Source: Gnetum montanum
Taxonomy: Eukaryota; Streptophyta; Gnetopsida; Gnetales; Gnetaceae
Direction of reading: 5' to 3'
Assembly (NCBI GenBank): GCA_015680685.1
Contig: MNCI01010462.1
Span: forward strand, 503,665-567,664
DNA: 64,000 bases
Part shown: one piece after another, positions 22,385 to 31,770 of the stretch
Position numbering within the stretch: position 1 is the first letter of the stretch
How the letters are laid out: each line of letters begins with the position of its first letter
The notes under the pieces: generated by a model
Databases searched by the model: none
The model's input: only the letters and a program-made list of their open reading frames with translations
Told to the model about the DNA's origin: nothing
Program-made: the position numbers and the translations under genes

Positions 22385-23968
22385 AAAGGCCTGCGGAGTG
22401 GTTAGCCCCTGAAATAGGGGCAGTGGTATTACAGCGTGGAGAAGGGGCCCTAGTTTTGGAAGAGGAAGCCCCGACTGTTAGAGTAAGTGATGCACGGGTG
22501 CTTGTGCGTGAAGAGAGAGAGGAGGAAAATGTTGACGCACCTCCCAAAGTAATAGGCAAAGGTAATTAGCATATTAGAATTTTTAAATAATTTTGTCAAT
22601 AAGTAGAAATTTTAATTTAATTATGCTACAGATGAAGAAGATGTATCCACGTCCGCCGTTGTAAGCAAAACATGGGGAGAATTTCCTGACAAGTTTGCCT
22701 TCATGGAAGTTGTTTTCAATGATATGATCGAGCGCCTCAAGGGCATCGATCCTGGTGCTGGTATGTTGCAGTTATAATAGGCTTATTTTATTACAAAGTT
22801 GTAAAGTTTTACTTACATTGGATACTGTTTGCTATCAGGAGCTCGCCTTCGATGGGACCCTATGGAGCCCATTGACTTGGACACAGTGGAGCCTTCATCA
22901 AATGGGGCGGTCGTGCCATGCAACATTTATGAGGAGATGCGTAAATGTACGTTATACTTGAATCGCTCCTTGTGGGAGAGTAAAAATGTCAATGAAGACC
23001 TCTGGAAAAGGCTGCAGAGGTCAGCGAGGGAAAAGGCGTCTCTGGCCAAAGAGGTCGAAGATTTAAAATTGCGATGCGAATTCTTGTAGGCGTGGAAAAC
23101 GGGCACAGAGGACTGGCGTACAACTATTATTGATTACTCTTGCTATTGGACCATAGTCAGGAACAATGTGTAAACCAGTCGGGAGTTCGTGGAGTAGAGG
23201 ATGCAAATAGAGCTATTAGCTCAGAAAAGCCAAGACTAGAAGGATTTTTGTGCAAGTGTGCAAGAGTGGGGGTAGAAAGAAAAAGATCATAAGCATCTGT
23301 ATAAGTGAGAAAGTATCGCTTATCGTCAGCATTACCATGATTCAGCCATCGAAGCTCAATGCTTTTAGGTATTCCTTGATGTCATTGGCGCATCCAAAGC
23401 TTTCGAGAAGTTTCAGGAGCAGGTAACAGTGAGCGCATCTCCGGAAAGAGAGATTACTCTTCCTGGGGGTGAGACTACCATCCCTACTTTCTTCCCTGAA
23501 CTGCCCCGATGGACTAGTGTGGAAAAGGGGAAGGTAAAAGCTAGAATTGCTCTGGGAAATGGAGTATGATTTGAATTAACTGAAGATGAAATTATGCAGC
23601 GCCTATGGGTCGGTTTAGATCAGCTCCCCTTTGTTGTGGAAGTAGGACCATTGCGAGTAAGTTTGGGTGTTATTGAATTCGAATTTTCTGATTTACCCAA
23701 TGATGGCTTTTACTAATGTGTTTACTGTATATAGGTACTAGGAGTGGTTGAGGAAGGCGAACAGGGTGGTGAGCAAGTACAGGGGGAAGAGCGAAATGAT
23801 GAAGACTGTCCCCCTGTGGAGCCAATGTTAGAGCAGGGACCTCGTGAAGATGACATTCCTCATGCAAGAATACCTTCTAAAAAGGACAACCCACTTGAGG
23901 ATGATCTATTAGGCTTAGAGGCAGATCTAAGGGATACGGGTGGCAGTGGCACTAGGGGGGATGCGTGA
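22385..23968 (+). other. C-terminal half of the antisense gene: acidic linker, coiled coil and acidic tail (exons 5-8)
   Basis: Exons 5 and 6 are fully open and phase-matched; exon 6 has WGEFPDKFAFMEVVFNDMIE, conserved in the E2 copy and in the third copy. Exon 7 starts GARLRWDPMEPIDLD and passes through a probable coiled coil (LWKRLQRSAREKASLAKEVE, about 23000-23060), then decays with stops before FLDVIGASKAFEKFQEQV. Exon 8 is glutamate- and aspartate-rich and ends GGSGTRGDA. Splice signals are GTAAGT at 23657 and 22291, GTATGT at 22761 and GTAATT at 22562. Confidence 0.65.
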
Positions 23969-24049
23969 TTATGATTTACGCATGTTTTATTGATGAAATT
24001 GGACAATGGCCATATGAATGTTGGCGAGCTTGGCTATAAGATCTTCTGT

Positions 24050-24108
24050 ATGACTTTAAATGTTATTATTATATATATATTTTTTATTTTTATGTCTTTA
24101 TTCATGCA
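24050..24108 (+). terminator. Candidate polyadenylation region of the antisense gene
   Basis: About 80-140 bases after the TGA at 23966-23968 the plus strand becomes T/A-rich (runs of TAT, TTTTT and ATTTTTATG). Plant poly(A) sites have this character, but there is no diagnostic AATAAA, so this rests on position and composition. Confidence 0.25.
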
Positions 24109-24166
24109 AAGCGTAAGCGGAATTGTTAAAGACTGTGGATAGTTTGCGTTGCTGTAGAATGAAATT

Positions 24167-24322
24167 GCTAGTTTAAGGCCATCGTAGGCTGCCAGGTAGT
24201 GTTTGCGTAAGATACAAGGTAGTTTTAGGCCATTGCGAGCCAGCACTAGTTTTAGGCCATTGCGAGCCTTTGCTAGTTTTAGGCCATTGCGGGCCGCCAC
24301 TACTTTAAGGTTGTTGTGGGCC
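24167..24322. repeat. Tandem array 2 of E1, about 5 copies, core near GCTAGTTTTAGGCCATTGC
   Basis: The core recurs at about 27-base spacing between the 3' end of the antisense gene and the protease gene. Read on the minus strand it encodes repeated ARNGLKL. Its core is a variant of array 1. The E2 counterpart is at 52597-52844 with about seven copies. Confidence 0.8.
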
Positions 24323-24652
24323 ATCTACGTAAGTCTGGAAGTGTAATCGATAATAATGTGTATTTCTGCGTAACTAAGCTAATGTGACTAATAGCAATCA
24401 ACAAGCGCAAATGACATGAAATGAGGAATGTAAATAACGTAATAGACAAAAAGCGTAAATACGTATGTATATGTTAAAGAAGACTGACAACGAAATTGAT
24501 AAGTGTAAGCAGACAACTAGTGCAAATATGATGATGCGCGTAAATGCCACTCAGATCAATCACTAACTTCGCAATTGTTTCTTGATGGCCTTTACGTTCA
24601 GTGATGCATAAGGGTGGGGAGATTTGTGGCCTGACTCTTCCATACCACTGTC
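24323..24652. other. Spacer between array 2 and protease of E1
   Basis: No gene seen. The minus strand has several GCGTAA-like words and a continuation of the protease frame after its stop, with a possible GTAAAG donor near 24592. Nothing else can be supported. Confidence 0.4.
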
Positions 24653-25366
24653 CTAAAATGGTAGGTCGGTCCAGGCTAGACTGTCATCATTCATTTCGGT
24701 TTGTTCAGGGATTCGGGGATGGGTTTGATCATCGGATGTTTCTATCTCCGAACCCCATTCTTCTTCGATATTGTTGACAGTCCTGGGGGTGTCGTCACCA
24801 CGTATTACAACCTCCCCCCCTACGTAGGGTAGGTGTATTTCCTGGTGTATTGGTGATGAAACCACCCTCAGTTGGGCTAACCAGGACCTTCCTAGAATTA
24901 AATTGAAACCAGGCATCTCCTCGACAATGAGGAATGTAGCATCTGTTGGGAATTGATCCCCTGCCACAAATTTGATGTGCACCGTCCCCTTGACTTGAAC
25001 CTGTGCTCCATTGAACGACTTTACGCACGTTGTCTTTGTGGGACTGATCTAGTTGACTAGACCCAACCTATCCACGATGGAATAAGGGATGAAATTTGTA
25101 GCCATGCTGTCATCCACGTGCACCCTTCAGATCCAATATTGGCCAACCCGGATGGTGATAAACATGGGATCAGTTTTCACTTGACCTTTCTCAGGATCAT
25201 CTTTAATGGATTCATCATGAAAGCTCAACGAGGTAGGTTTAGGTCGCTCAGCATCAGAGGGAAACATGACAGCGTGTATCGCTTTCTCCTCTGCTGGTAA
25301 GCTTTCATCCACAGGTATGGATGTCAGCATACGTACCATGGCCTCACGGTTTTTTTGAGACATCAT
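24653..25366 (-). pseudogene. Retropepsin-like protease of E1
   Basis: Minus-strand aspartic protease that would cut the Gag-Pol polyprotein. After a pre-domain (25366-25127) comes HVDDSMATNFIPYSIVDRLG at the place of the DTGAS active-site loop, then VKGTVHIKFVAGDQFPTDAT and MPGFNLILGRSWLAQL, the ILGRxWL signature of the second half. E2 has MHVNNGASTNVI at the active site, so the family probably used an atypical D-D-G loop. One stop near 25125 and further point changes break the frame. The ORF ends at 24653 without running into RT. Confidence 0.78.
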
Positions 25367-26200
25367 GAGCAGGTCATAGAGGCTCAGCGTTGTATTTTTT
25401 TATTTCAGAGCCTATTTGACCTGCCTAAACACATCAAGGAGATCCCGTTCTCAGCTGGCTTGTTTGTCCCCTCTGTCTTCTTCCATTCGTCCCAAGAGAC
25501 GAATCTCCTGAGGCGGAACAACATTAGTTAGAGGGTTTTTTTTCTTCCTGCCGAGGGAAGGTGGCTGTGTTTTTGTACCCTTGTCTTGCCCAGAAGGCGT
25601 AGATACAGGGACAGAGGCCAAGGGCCTAGGCTTAGTGAAGCCTAGCATAGTATGATTTTTAGCGACGTTGATTGACGTGTCTCCTTCCCTTTTTTTATTG
25701 GATGGCGATGGATGGCTTTGGTTAGAGGTATGCCCCTACGTAAAAGGGACAGTAGGTGATTTTGATACTCTGAGGATGAAGGGTGCTTTAGATGTAGGTG
25801 CGGACGTGGCCGCAGCTTTATTGTTAGTGCGAGGCTGAGTTAAATCTGGAGAATGCACCCGAATGTCAAAGGGCAGCCTCGAAACACTACTGGCTGCTAG
25901 TGAAAAGCCTGTCCCCCGAGGTGAACTGGTAGGCATGCGTAAAACGAAGGGCCGTTTAGGCGGTACCTTCCCTTCACTGTCCATACTCACCACGTTGATT
26001 GTGTAGGGTGCATTATTTGCGTTTAACGGATCCTTGTACATGTGCAACGCCTGGTTTTGTGGACACGTTGGGCTACTCCCATCTACTTTCAGAGAACCAT
26101 CATAGATCATGTGTTGAATGTCATCTTTCAACACCCAGCAGTAATCTGTGTCATGACCACACAATTAGTGGTAGTCACAGAAACAGTCCAGCCTGAAAGA
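25367..26200 (-). pseudogene. Gag C-terminal part with zinc knuckle and low-complexity linker (E1)
   Basis: The minus strand shows GHDTDYCWVLKDDIQHMI at 26164-26100, with CDYH just upstream across a stop: this is the C-x-H-GHDT-x-C-x-LK knuckle typical of Tat-type Gag. It is followed by a proline-, serine- and threonine-rich linker (25736-26100) and a basic stretch with GRKKKNPLTNVV (25451-25648). The frame is that of the protease, with stops near 25735 and 25450. RNA packaging is the expected role of the knuckle. Confidence 0.75.
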
Positions 26201-26934
26201 CTTCGGAACTGGTGGTTGGTCAGGTAGGGCTAAAGAAGGATTCTTCAGCAGTTCACAATGATGCCTGTGATGCTTCAGAGCTTCTTTGGATACCTTCTTA
26301 GTATGAATGTATCCTGCCCCTAATAGTTGTTTCAATAGTTTCGAATGTTTTACAGGCAGGGCTGTATACTTTGAGCGATCTTTACGCTCAAAGTTTGGTT
26401 TTGGCTGGGGGGCTTTTCAGTAGCAGATGTGTCCTGGCTAGTGCTGCTCGCACTAGCCGTGGTCTCAGGAGACGCCATAGGTGCCTTCTTGTTTTTATTC
26501 TTAGCACCTTTAGCCAGCGTAGATACCATCGTTGTTGTTGTTTTACCTTTATCCTTGCCCTTGTTGTTAGCATTTTTATAGGTGACATACACTGGGTCTT
26601 TGCTGGGCTCTGCAGCATCTTGGATGCTTTTAGTCTGAGCGAAAGCCTAATGTAAGGAGCTAGGGGAAAGGTAATACAACTTAGACTTGATGAAGTTGTT
26701 AACTGCTCCTTTGAAAATGGCCAGCAAATGGGCCTCCGCGATTGGCTCACAGATTTTGTTCAAAGTAGCACTCCACCGTTGTATAAAATTTTGGATTGGT
26801 TCGAGCGAGTGCTGTTTCACTCCCATAAGTTGATCTAATGTGACCTCTGGCTTTAGGTTGTATTTAAAGCGAGTCACGAATTGCATCAGGAGCTCTTCCA
26901 AGGTTGAGATGGAAGAGCGAGGGAGGGCTCGATA
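26201..26934 (-). pseudogene. Gag core of E1 (retrotransposon gag domain)
   Basis: The minus strand reads YRALPRSSISTLEELLMQFV, then FKYNLKPEVTLDQLMGVKQH, SLEPIQNFIQRWSATLNKI and AHLLAIFKGAVNNFI, which is the helical gag/capsid domain. A lysine-rich segment (NANNKGKDKGKTTT, AKNKNKKAP) follows at about 26570-26470. The frame differs from that of the zinc knuckle, so a frameshift lies between 26350 and 26200. The right edge is an N base and an apparent assembly error. Confidence 0.78.
26710..26883 (-). repeat. Source segment of a perfect 174-bp inverted duplication in gag
   Basis: This stretch of the gag core is repeated exactly as its reverse complement at 26936-27109. The two are separated by 52 bases including one N. 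In an element this decayed, exact identity suggests a recent or artificial event. Confidence 0.9.
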
Positions 26935-26935
26935 N

Positions 26936-27109
26936 CAATTCGTGACTCGCTTTAAATACAACCTAAAGCCAGAGGTCACATTAGATCAACTTATGGGAGT
27001 GAAACAGCACTCGCTCGAACCAATCCAAAATTTTATACAACGGTGGAGTGCTACTTTGAACAAAATCTGTGAGCCAATCGCGGAGGCCCATTTGCTGGCC
27101 ATTTTCAAA
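26936..27109 (+). other. Inverted 174-bp copy of gag bounded by single N bases, probable assembly error
   Basis: It is an exact reverse complement of 26710-26883, with an N at 26935 and another at 27110; these are the only two N bases in the window. Both ends of the copy coincide with the Ns. The most likely cause is a mis-oriented contig or filled gap. The part of gag that should join 27111 to 26934 is missing or displaced. Confidence 0.85.
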
Positions 27110-27377
27110 NTACGCCAGGCAATGGGAATTGCGTGATGGTTTTGCTAACGGGCGGTGCTACGGGGGCTATCCCTTTGGACAGAGCAGCCTATGGAAGCCA
27201 CCATCCACCGGGTTGAGCAGAGGGATTGGCCACCATCGGATGTGCAGGGTAGAGATTGTGAGGATATTGTGAGACATGCGTAGTGGATGCGGCTAAGGGT
27301 TGCACACCGTATAACGCGGACTGATTATGTGAAATAGGCGGGACCCACTGACCAGCCGTGGGCTGTTGAACGGATTG

Positions 27378-28163
27378 CTATGACTGAAAAATGGGTTCCC
27401 TTGCAAGGGGTGGCAACGAGAAGGATTGCACCAGATTTTGTATCGGGCGGGTCGTAAGCACGGCGTGGGGTTGCACTTGAGGGATGTAATAGGATGCGGT
27501 GGATGAAGGCACCACCGACAGAATACTGAGTACGCATGGTGATGAGACCGCCCCCATGTTATTTTGGGGCGGTATTTGCACCTGCAGGATGGATGATTGT
27601 GTAGTGACCTGCAGGATGATAGGAATGTGAGTTTGAGTGGTCATGGCTGGATTAAGGTGGGCGGCTTCTCCCATGAGGCTAAATAGGAGATTTATGTATG
27701 TATGGGGACTAAGAGTGTGGTATGAATGTTTAGACTGGGCTGCAAGTTCATCTTCCTCTTCTTCCCTATTCTGAGGTTCCAGCATAGACCGTGTAGCCTA
27801 GCTCCTAGCCATGACCAATTGTGTTATGATTTCATGGTAATGTTCTATCAGGGGGATGATGTCGTAGGCGGTAGGGGTGAAATCTTGACCCCCTCTATGG
27901 ATCAGCTCAAAGTTTCTTTTCTCTTTGATCTCGGCTCGGCTGAGAGCAAGCTTTGCTTGAATCTTGATGCAAATAAAATTATATTCCTCAGGCGTCACGA
28001 CGGTGAATACAAGATCTTTTTCCTGTAACCTCAACGAACGAGGCGAAGGTCCCTGAGGTCCTATAATACTAGAGGTTGGTCCGGTGGCAGCGATAGGATT
28101 CATAGATGTGGCACCCGAGTCAGTGGTAATCATGGCGGCTGTGGTTGTGTATGCAGAATCCAT
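27378..28163 (-). pseudogene. Gag N-terminal part of E1
   Basis: The proposed start is MDSAYTTTAAMITTDSGATS at 28163, about 250 bases after the 5' LTR. It is open to 27798, where one TAG occurs, and then open in the same frame to 27378. The first 120 residues include RLQEKDLVFTVVTPEEYNFI and a predicted helical segment; the second part is Gln-, Pro- and Ser-rich. I recognise no domain. The gene continues toward 27111, where the assembly breaks. Confidence 0.65.
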
Positions 28164-28414
28164 TGGTCAAGTAGATTAACGGCGACAAGTGACTAGATCT
28201 AAAAAGTGATGAACAAAGAAGATCACGATTAGGCTTTCTACCCTGTAGGATTCCAAAGGAATCGTTATTGTGACCGATCTACACCGCATGATTTTATGTA
28301 AACTTCCCTAGAGGTATTACGTTCACATTTTTAGAGACGCGGGTATAGATCACTAACAGCGCTACCTGTAAAATATAGATCAGAGCCTAGGCCCTCCTTC
28401 TAGCGCCAGAAAAA
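28164..28414 (-). other. Leader of E1 between 5' LTR and gag, with primer-binding site
   Basis: The primer-binding site on the minus strand starts TGGCGCTAGAAGGAGGG at 28408, six bases inside the LTR end. The TGG start pairs with the CCA end of a tRNA. E2 has TTGCTAGAAGGAGAG in the same spot (57060-57042), also six bases inside its LTR. Which tRNA it matches needs comparison with tRNA 3' ends. The rest of the leader is non-coding. Confidence 0.75.
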
Positions 28415-29987
28415 TGTAATGATGGAAAATGTCAGTATACCAACAAAATTTATGTACACAGTCTTAACCACGGATCCATGTGAGGGTTGTGCTGGAGAAA
28501 ATGAATCCACAGTGCCTTGAACGGTCTTGTCGATCAGACAGGGACTTACTCAATCAGTAAATTGATGAATATTATAGCTATTCCATGAAACGATTTGATT
28601 CAATGAATCATAAAAGGAGTAGAAAATAATGTAGATAAATTGGAATAACGACAACGTCAACACGACAAGAGGGATCGGATTTAAGAAAATGCGCAATTCC
28701 AAGATCTGCGTTTTGACCCGAAAACTGAGTATATTGTATACAAAGTTCTAAATGGAACACTCCGCTTATCTGGTGTGGAGTATACACAAAATAACAAGAA
28801 AACTGTTCAGCAAGGAGTACAGAATGGAGTTCGATCTACCTCGTAAGCCAAAGATGGGATGCAAGGAAGGTCAAGCTTTGACGTCTATTGATTAAATGTT
28901 TCTGATCAATAAACCTTACAAACCGCACCAGATGATCTCTCGACCTCTGATCTGCTCTTTTTGCCTTCGGTAGTCTCTACTCAAACTGCCAATAATCACT
29001 AATGGAGAGAACTGTATCTTCGCCAAAGGACTGATCACTCCTCCTGTCAATGCTCAAAATGTCTATTGTCTCTACTTGAAGGTGATAACTGCCAAAAGTT
29101 GAAGATGTCCCCTCCTTTTGTTTCTTCATCAACTAGAGTATTTATAAGTTCAACAACATGTGGAGAAGGCATGGCCCTGATGACACGTGTTTCGAACCTT
29201 CAAAATACTGTTGACTTAACCAACTTTATGTTAAAAATTTCTATGTCGCGTCACATTTCCGGGAGAAGGGGCAACGTACACTGTCAACACTTTTGCCGAA
29301 GCTGCTTCATGATTACGCACAATATGCTTATCAGCGTATTGTGCGTGTGGATAGCAAATGCATAACTGCTTTCGCTGGCTTTACGCTGTATTACACTTGT
29401 TTATGCTGCGTCGCGTGGCAGAGCATAATAGAGCATGGGAGTAGTTGGTGCCAGCTATTTTACGCTTTTTTACATCACAAAGTGTAATAGAGCGTAAAAT
29501 GATCAACTTTACAACAAATTATGCTTGTCCAAGTTACGTAGTGTAATGAGCGTAAAGCGACCAATCTGCAAAAAAAAAGAGTAAATCAATCTACTGCGCT
29601 TCCTTTGACTCTGAATTTTCTTTCCTTGAAGCTTGTTACGCTGCTCTGCGTAACAAAGTGTAAACTCAGCCCTGAGTAAAGGACTTAGCCAAATATGCGA
29701 CAAGTTTTAAAGTTTAAACTTCGTCAAAATTGCCGAAGTAAGTCACCTTCTGATATCGGATTATGTTAAGCAGAATTACGCTAAGCGACACTACGTTATG
29801 TCGTGTAATGTAGCGTAAAGATAGAAAACACCGTAAGATTTGAAATCTATAAGGAACTTGGAAACTTGATGCAGCGTGCCTCTTTGCCTTGCGTTGCCTT
29901 ATTCTGCCTTCCGGAATTTTGTCATGAACTTTCGCCTGAATCGTGAATCTTTGCCTTAGGCCGATTCGCAATTTCTATGGTGTTTCA
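28415..29987 (-). mobile_element. 5' LTR of E1
   Basis: It begins TGTAATGAT and ends TGGTGTTTCA, matching 12762-14343 along its length with a small deletion near its start. The minus-strand TATA box is at 29139-29146. The outer edge is followed not by flanking DNA but by a polypurine tract and 3' UTR sequence matching 14344-14575. Confidence 0.88.
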
Positions 29988-30219
29988 ATGGCCCCTCTTT
30001 GTTGACGGTTAGAGGGCTTGCCCGAAAGACGTTGACAAAGAATACAAAACACCGGATGGGTGAAAGTACTAATAGAATTTATCAATAGGTACTCAAGTAT
30101 CATCCTGTCAACGTAGAGGTGCAGAGATGAGGGAAATGGAAGATAGAATGGTATGGGAGGAAACGGGTTCGGGGAAGACTCAAATGAGGTTCGGGGAAGA
30201 TCCAAATGAGTAGGGATAG
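29988..30219 (-). repeat. Extra copy of E1 polypurine tract and 3' UTR beyond the 5' LTR
   Basis: The 232 bases align with 14344-14575, including the tract AAAGAGGGGCCAT on the minus strand and words such as GACAAAGAATACAAAACA, and stop at GAGTAGGGATAG. This is what a second element, sharing this LTR as its 3' LTR, would have inside it. It then changes abruptly to simple repeats. Confidence 0.8.
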
Positions 30220-30224
30220 ATTTC

Positions 30225-30700
30225 AAATGACTTTGAATAATGTCAAATGATGCTAAAATGAGGCTAAATATGGTCAAATGATCACATATGTCATCAAAAT
30301 AAGTAAAATGATATTGAATGATGTAAAATGGTGTCAAATGAAGTTGAAATAGTATCAAATAAAGTTAATATCATGTGAAATAATGTTGAATGATATCAAA
30401 TGATGCAAAAATAATGCAAAAGAAAGTCAAATAATGTCAAATGACACTAAATGTTATAAAAATGATATCAAATTATGTCAAATTATGTAAAATGATGTTG
30501 AATGATGTCAAATGACACCAAATGATATAAAAATGATATCAAATGATGTCAAAATGACGTGGAATGGTATTGGATAACATCAAATGATATAAAAATAACA
30601 TGAAATGATGTTCAATGACACCAAATGATATCAAATGATGTCGAGTGATATGAAATAGGGTTAAAAAGGTCTAATATGGCTGAAAATAATTTTGAAAAGT
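30225..30700 (+). repeat. Degenerate short tandem repeat, unit near TGTCAAATGA
   Basis: Words such as ATCAAATGATG, TGTCAAATGA and AATGATGT recur at 10-17 base intervals. The motif and orientation match 10080-10840. No genes are present. Confidence 0.7.
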
Positions 30701-30939
30701 AGTAAATTTTCAATTGATTTTATAATGAATGTAAGCAAAGATCTAATGAAAATAGGCCATAATTTACTAAAATAAGTAAAGATCTAGTCAAAAAAGGTGA
30801 CAAATAGCAAAAATAAGTAAAAATTTAGTGAAAATAGTTGAAATAAGAAAAAAGCTTGTGAAAATAGACCATAAATTACTATAATAAAGGGTTTCTATGA
30901 TTAATATAGTTAAAAAGGATAGAATTTTATGTTTCAAAC

Positions 30940-31770
30940 ATGTCAAAGTTGGTTCGATACTATGTGAACACTATGCAACATAATCACAACATGTGGGGCC
31001 TATGTAAGCAGCGTGTGAGGAATTTTGACCATGTTTTTATCTTTTTGACTTCATGCGACTACATGTGATTTTTGTAGGAGGCATTAAATGATTAATTGAA
31101 ATTTTTGGATAGTTTATGAGAATGTTTGATTAGGATTAGGATTTTTCAATCTTCCACACATTCCCTCATAGGTTGCCACAATGTTTGGGATAGGCTTCCC
31201 CAACATGTCAGGCCAAAACCCTACTTTTAGAACTTCTAAAGAATGATATGTTGATTTATTTTAGGTCTTGTCAAACCCACTAGGTAGTGTATAAGTAATT
31301 TTAGAGATGTTGATAATTGTTATATGCATCATATGTTGGCCCACATGCTTCACAACATGTCAAACTTAAATCCCCAACATGTCATTATTAATTTACCAAT
31401 TTTTGGGGATTTTGACTAGGTTATGGGCTTATCCATGATTTCATGATAGTGTCTTGGATGTATAGGAGATATTTGTGGCTTATTTAACCACCTCAACTAA
31501 AGTATGATCTATATTAATCAAGTTAAGAACTTCTTGGTAACCCACACTCTACTCCAAACCCTAGCATAATGTGTGAAACTTAGATCCCAAGAATGTGATA
31601 CTCCTGAATTTATTCGAGGCACTTAGAAAATTTTCTAATTTTTTCTAGATCTAGTGGAGCCCTCTGAATAGCATATGATCATGTTTGGTAAAGATAATTT
31701 CTAGTGTTTACTTCAAATCATGCACCACATATTAGCACAATGTGTAGAGCTTATGTGGGCTATGTGTGGA
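30940..31770. repeat. Decayed array with period near 185 bp, units around ACATGT and ACAATGT words
   Basis: Similar blocks holding CACAACATGTGGGG, CACAATGTTTGGG, CACAACATGTC, ATAATGTGTGAA and CACAATGTGTAGAG lie near 30985, 31170, 31350, 31570 and 31738. Spacing is close to 185-215 bases. The organisation recalls the array at 10.9-12.7 kb with a different core. No coding content is visible. Confidence 0.4.

Larger units (their letters stand above)
19935..23968 (+). pseudogene. Antisense extra gene of E1: FCP1/NIF-like domain fused to an unknown region (about 8 exons)
   Basis: Start ATG at 19935 in the context ACAACAATGGC. Proposed exons: 19935-20053, 20350-20799, 20888-21179, 21241-22290, 22385-22561, 22632-22760, 22839-23656, 23735-23968 (TGA). 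Introns are GT-AG, 61-296 bases, and the coding phase matches at every junction except the third, where a 1-base slip is needed. The product would have about 1,090 residues: basic N-terminus, HAD/FCP1-like domain, long unrecognised middle, coiled coil, acidic tail. Stops at 20001, 20591, 21528, 21606, 21963, 22026, 22089, 22206 and several in exon 7 break it; most are TAG or TGA, as C-to-T decay would give. The same gene is found in E2 (48823-52380) and at 33890-36761. Its biochemical role is unknown. Confidence 0.8.
12762..29987 (-). mobile_element. Element E1: Tat-type Ty3/gypsy retrotransposon with an antisense extra gene
   Basis: Two similar LTRs (12762-14343 and 28415-29987) bracket, in minus-strand order, a primer-binding site, gag, protease, a 5-kb segment carrying a plus-strand gene, RT, two RNase H domains, integrase, a repeat-rich 3' UTR and a polypurine tract. 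The element is about 17.2 kb. Two RNase H domains, absence of a chromodomain and the RT-RNase H-integrase order place it in the Tat lineage. Coding parts keep long frames with scattered stops, and the LTRs still match closely, so it is the youngest element in the window. No target duplication is seen, and the right LTR is followed by more element sequence, so its right border is not a simple insertion border. Confidence 0.85.

Noticed and set aside
26840-27136. Plus-strand gag-like frame repeating the minus-strand gag protein
   Set aside because: It arises from the inverted 174-bp copy bounded by N bases, most likely an assembly error, not a second gag gene.
12762-29987. Endogenous pararetrovirus (caulimovirid) instead of an LTR retrotransposon
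   Set aside because: LTR pairs, polypurine tract, primer-binding site and an integrase with HHCC and GPF/Y-like modules are present; no movement protein or coat motif is seen.
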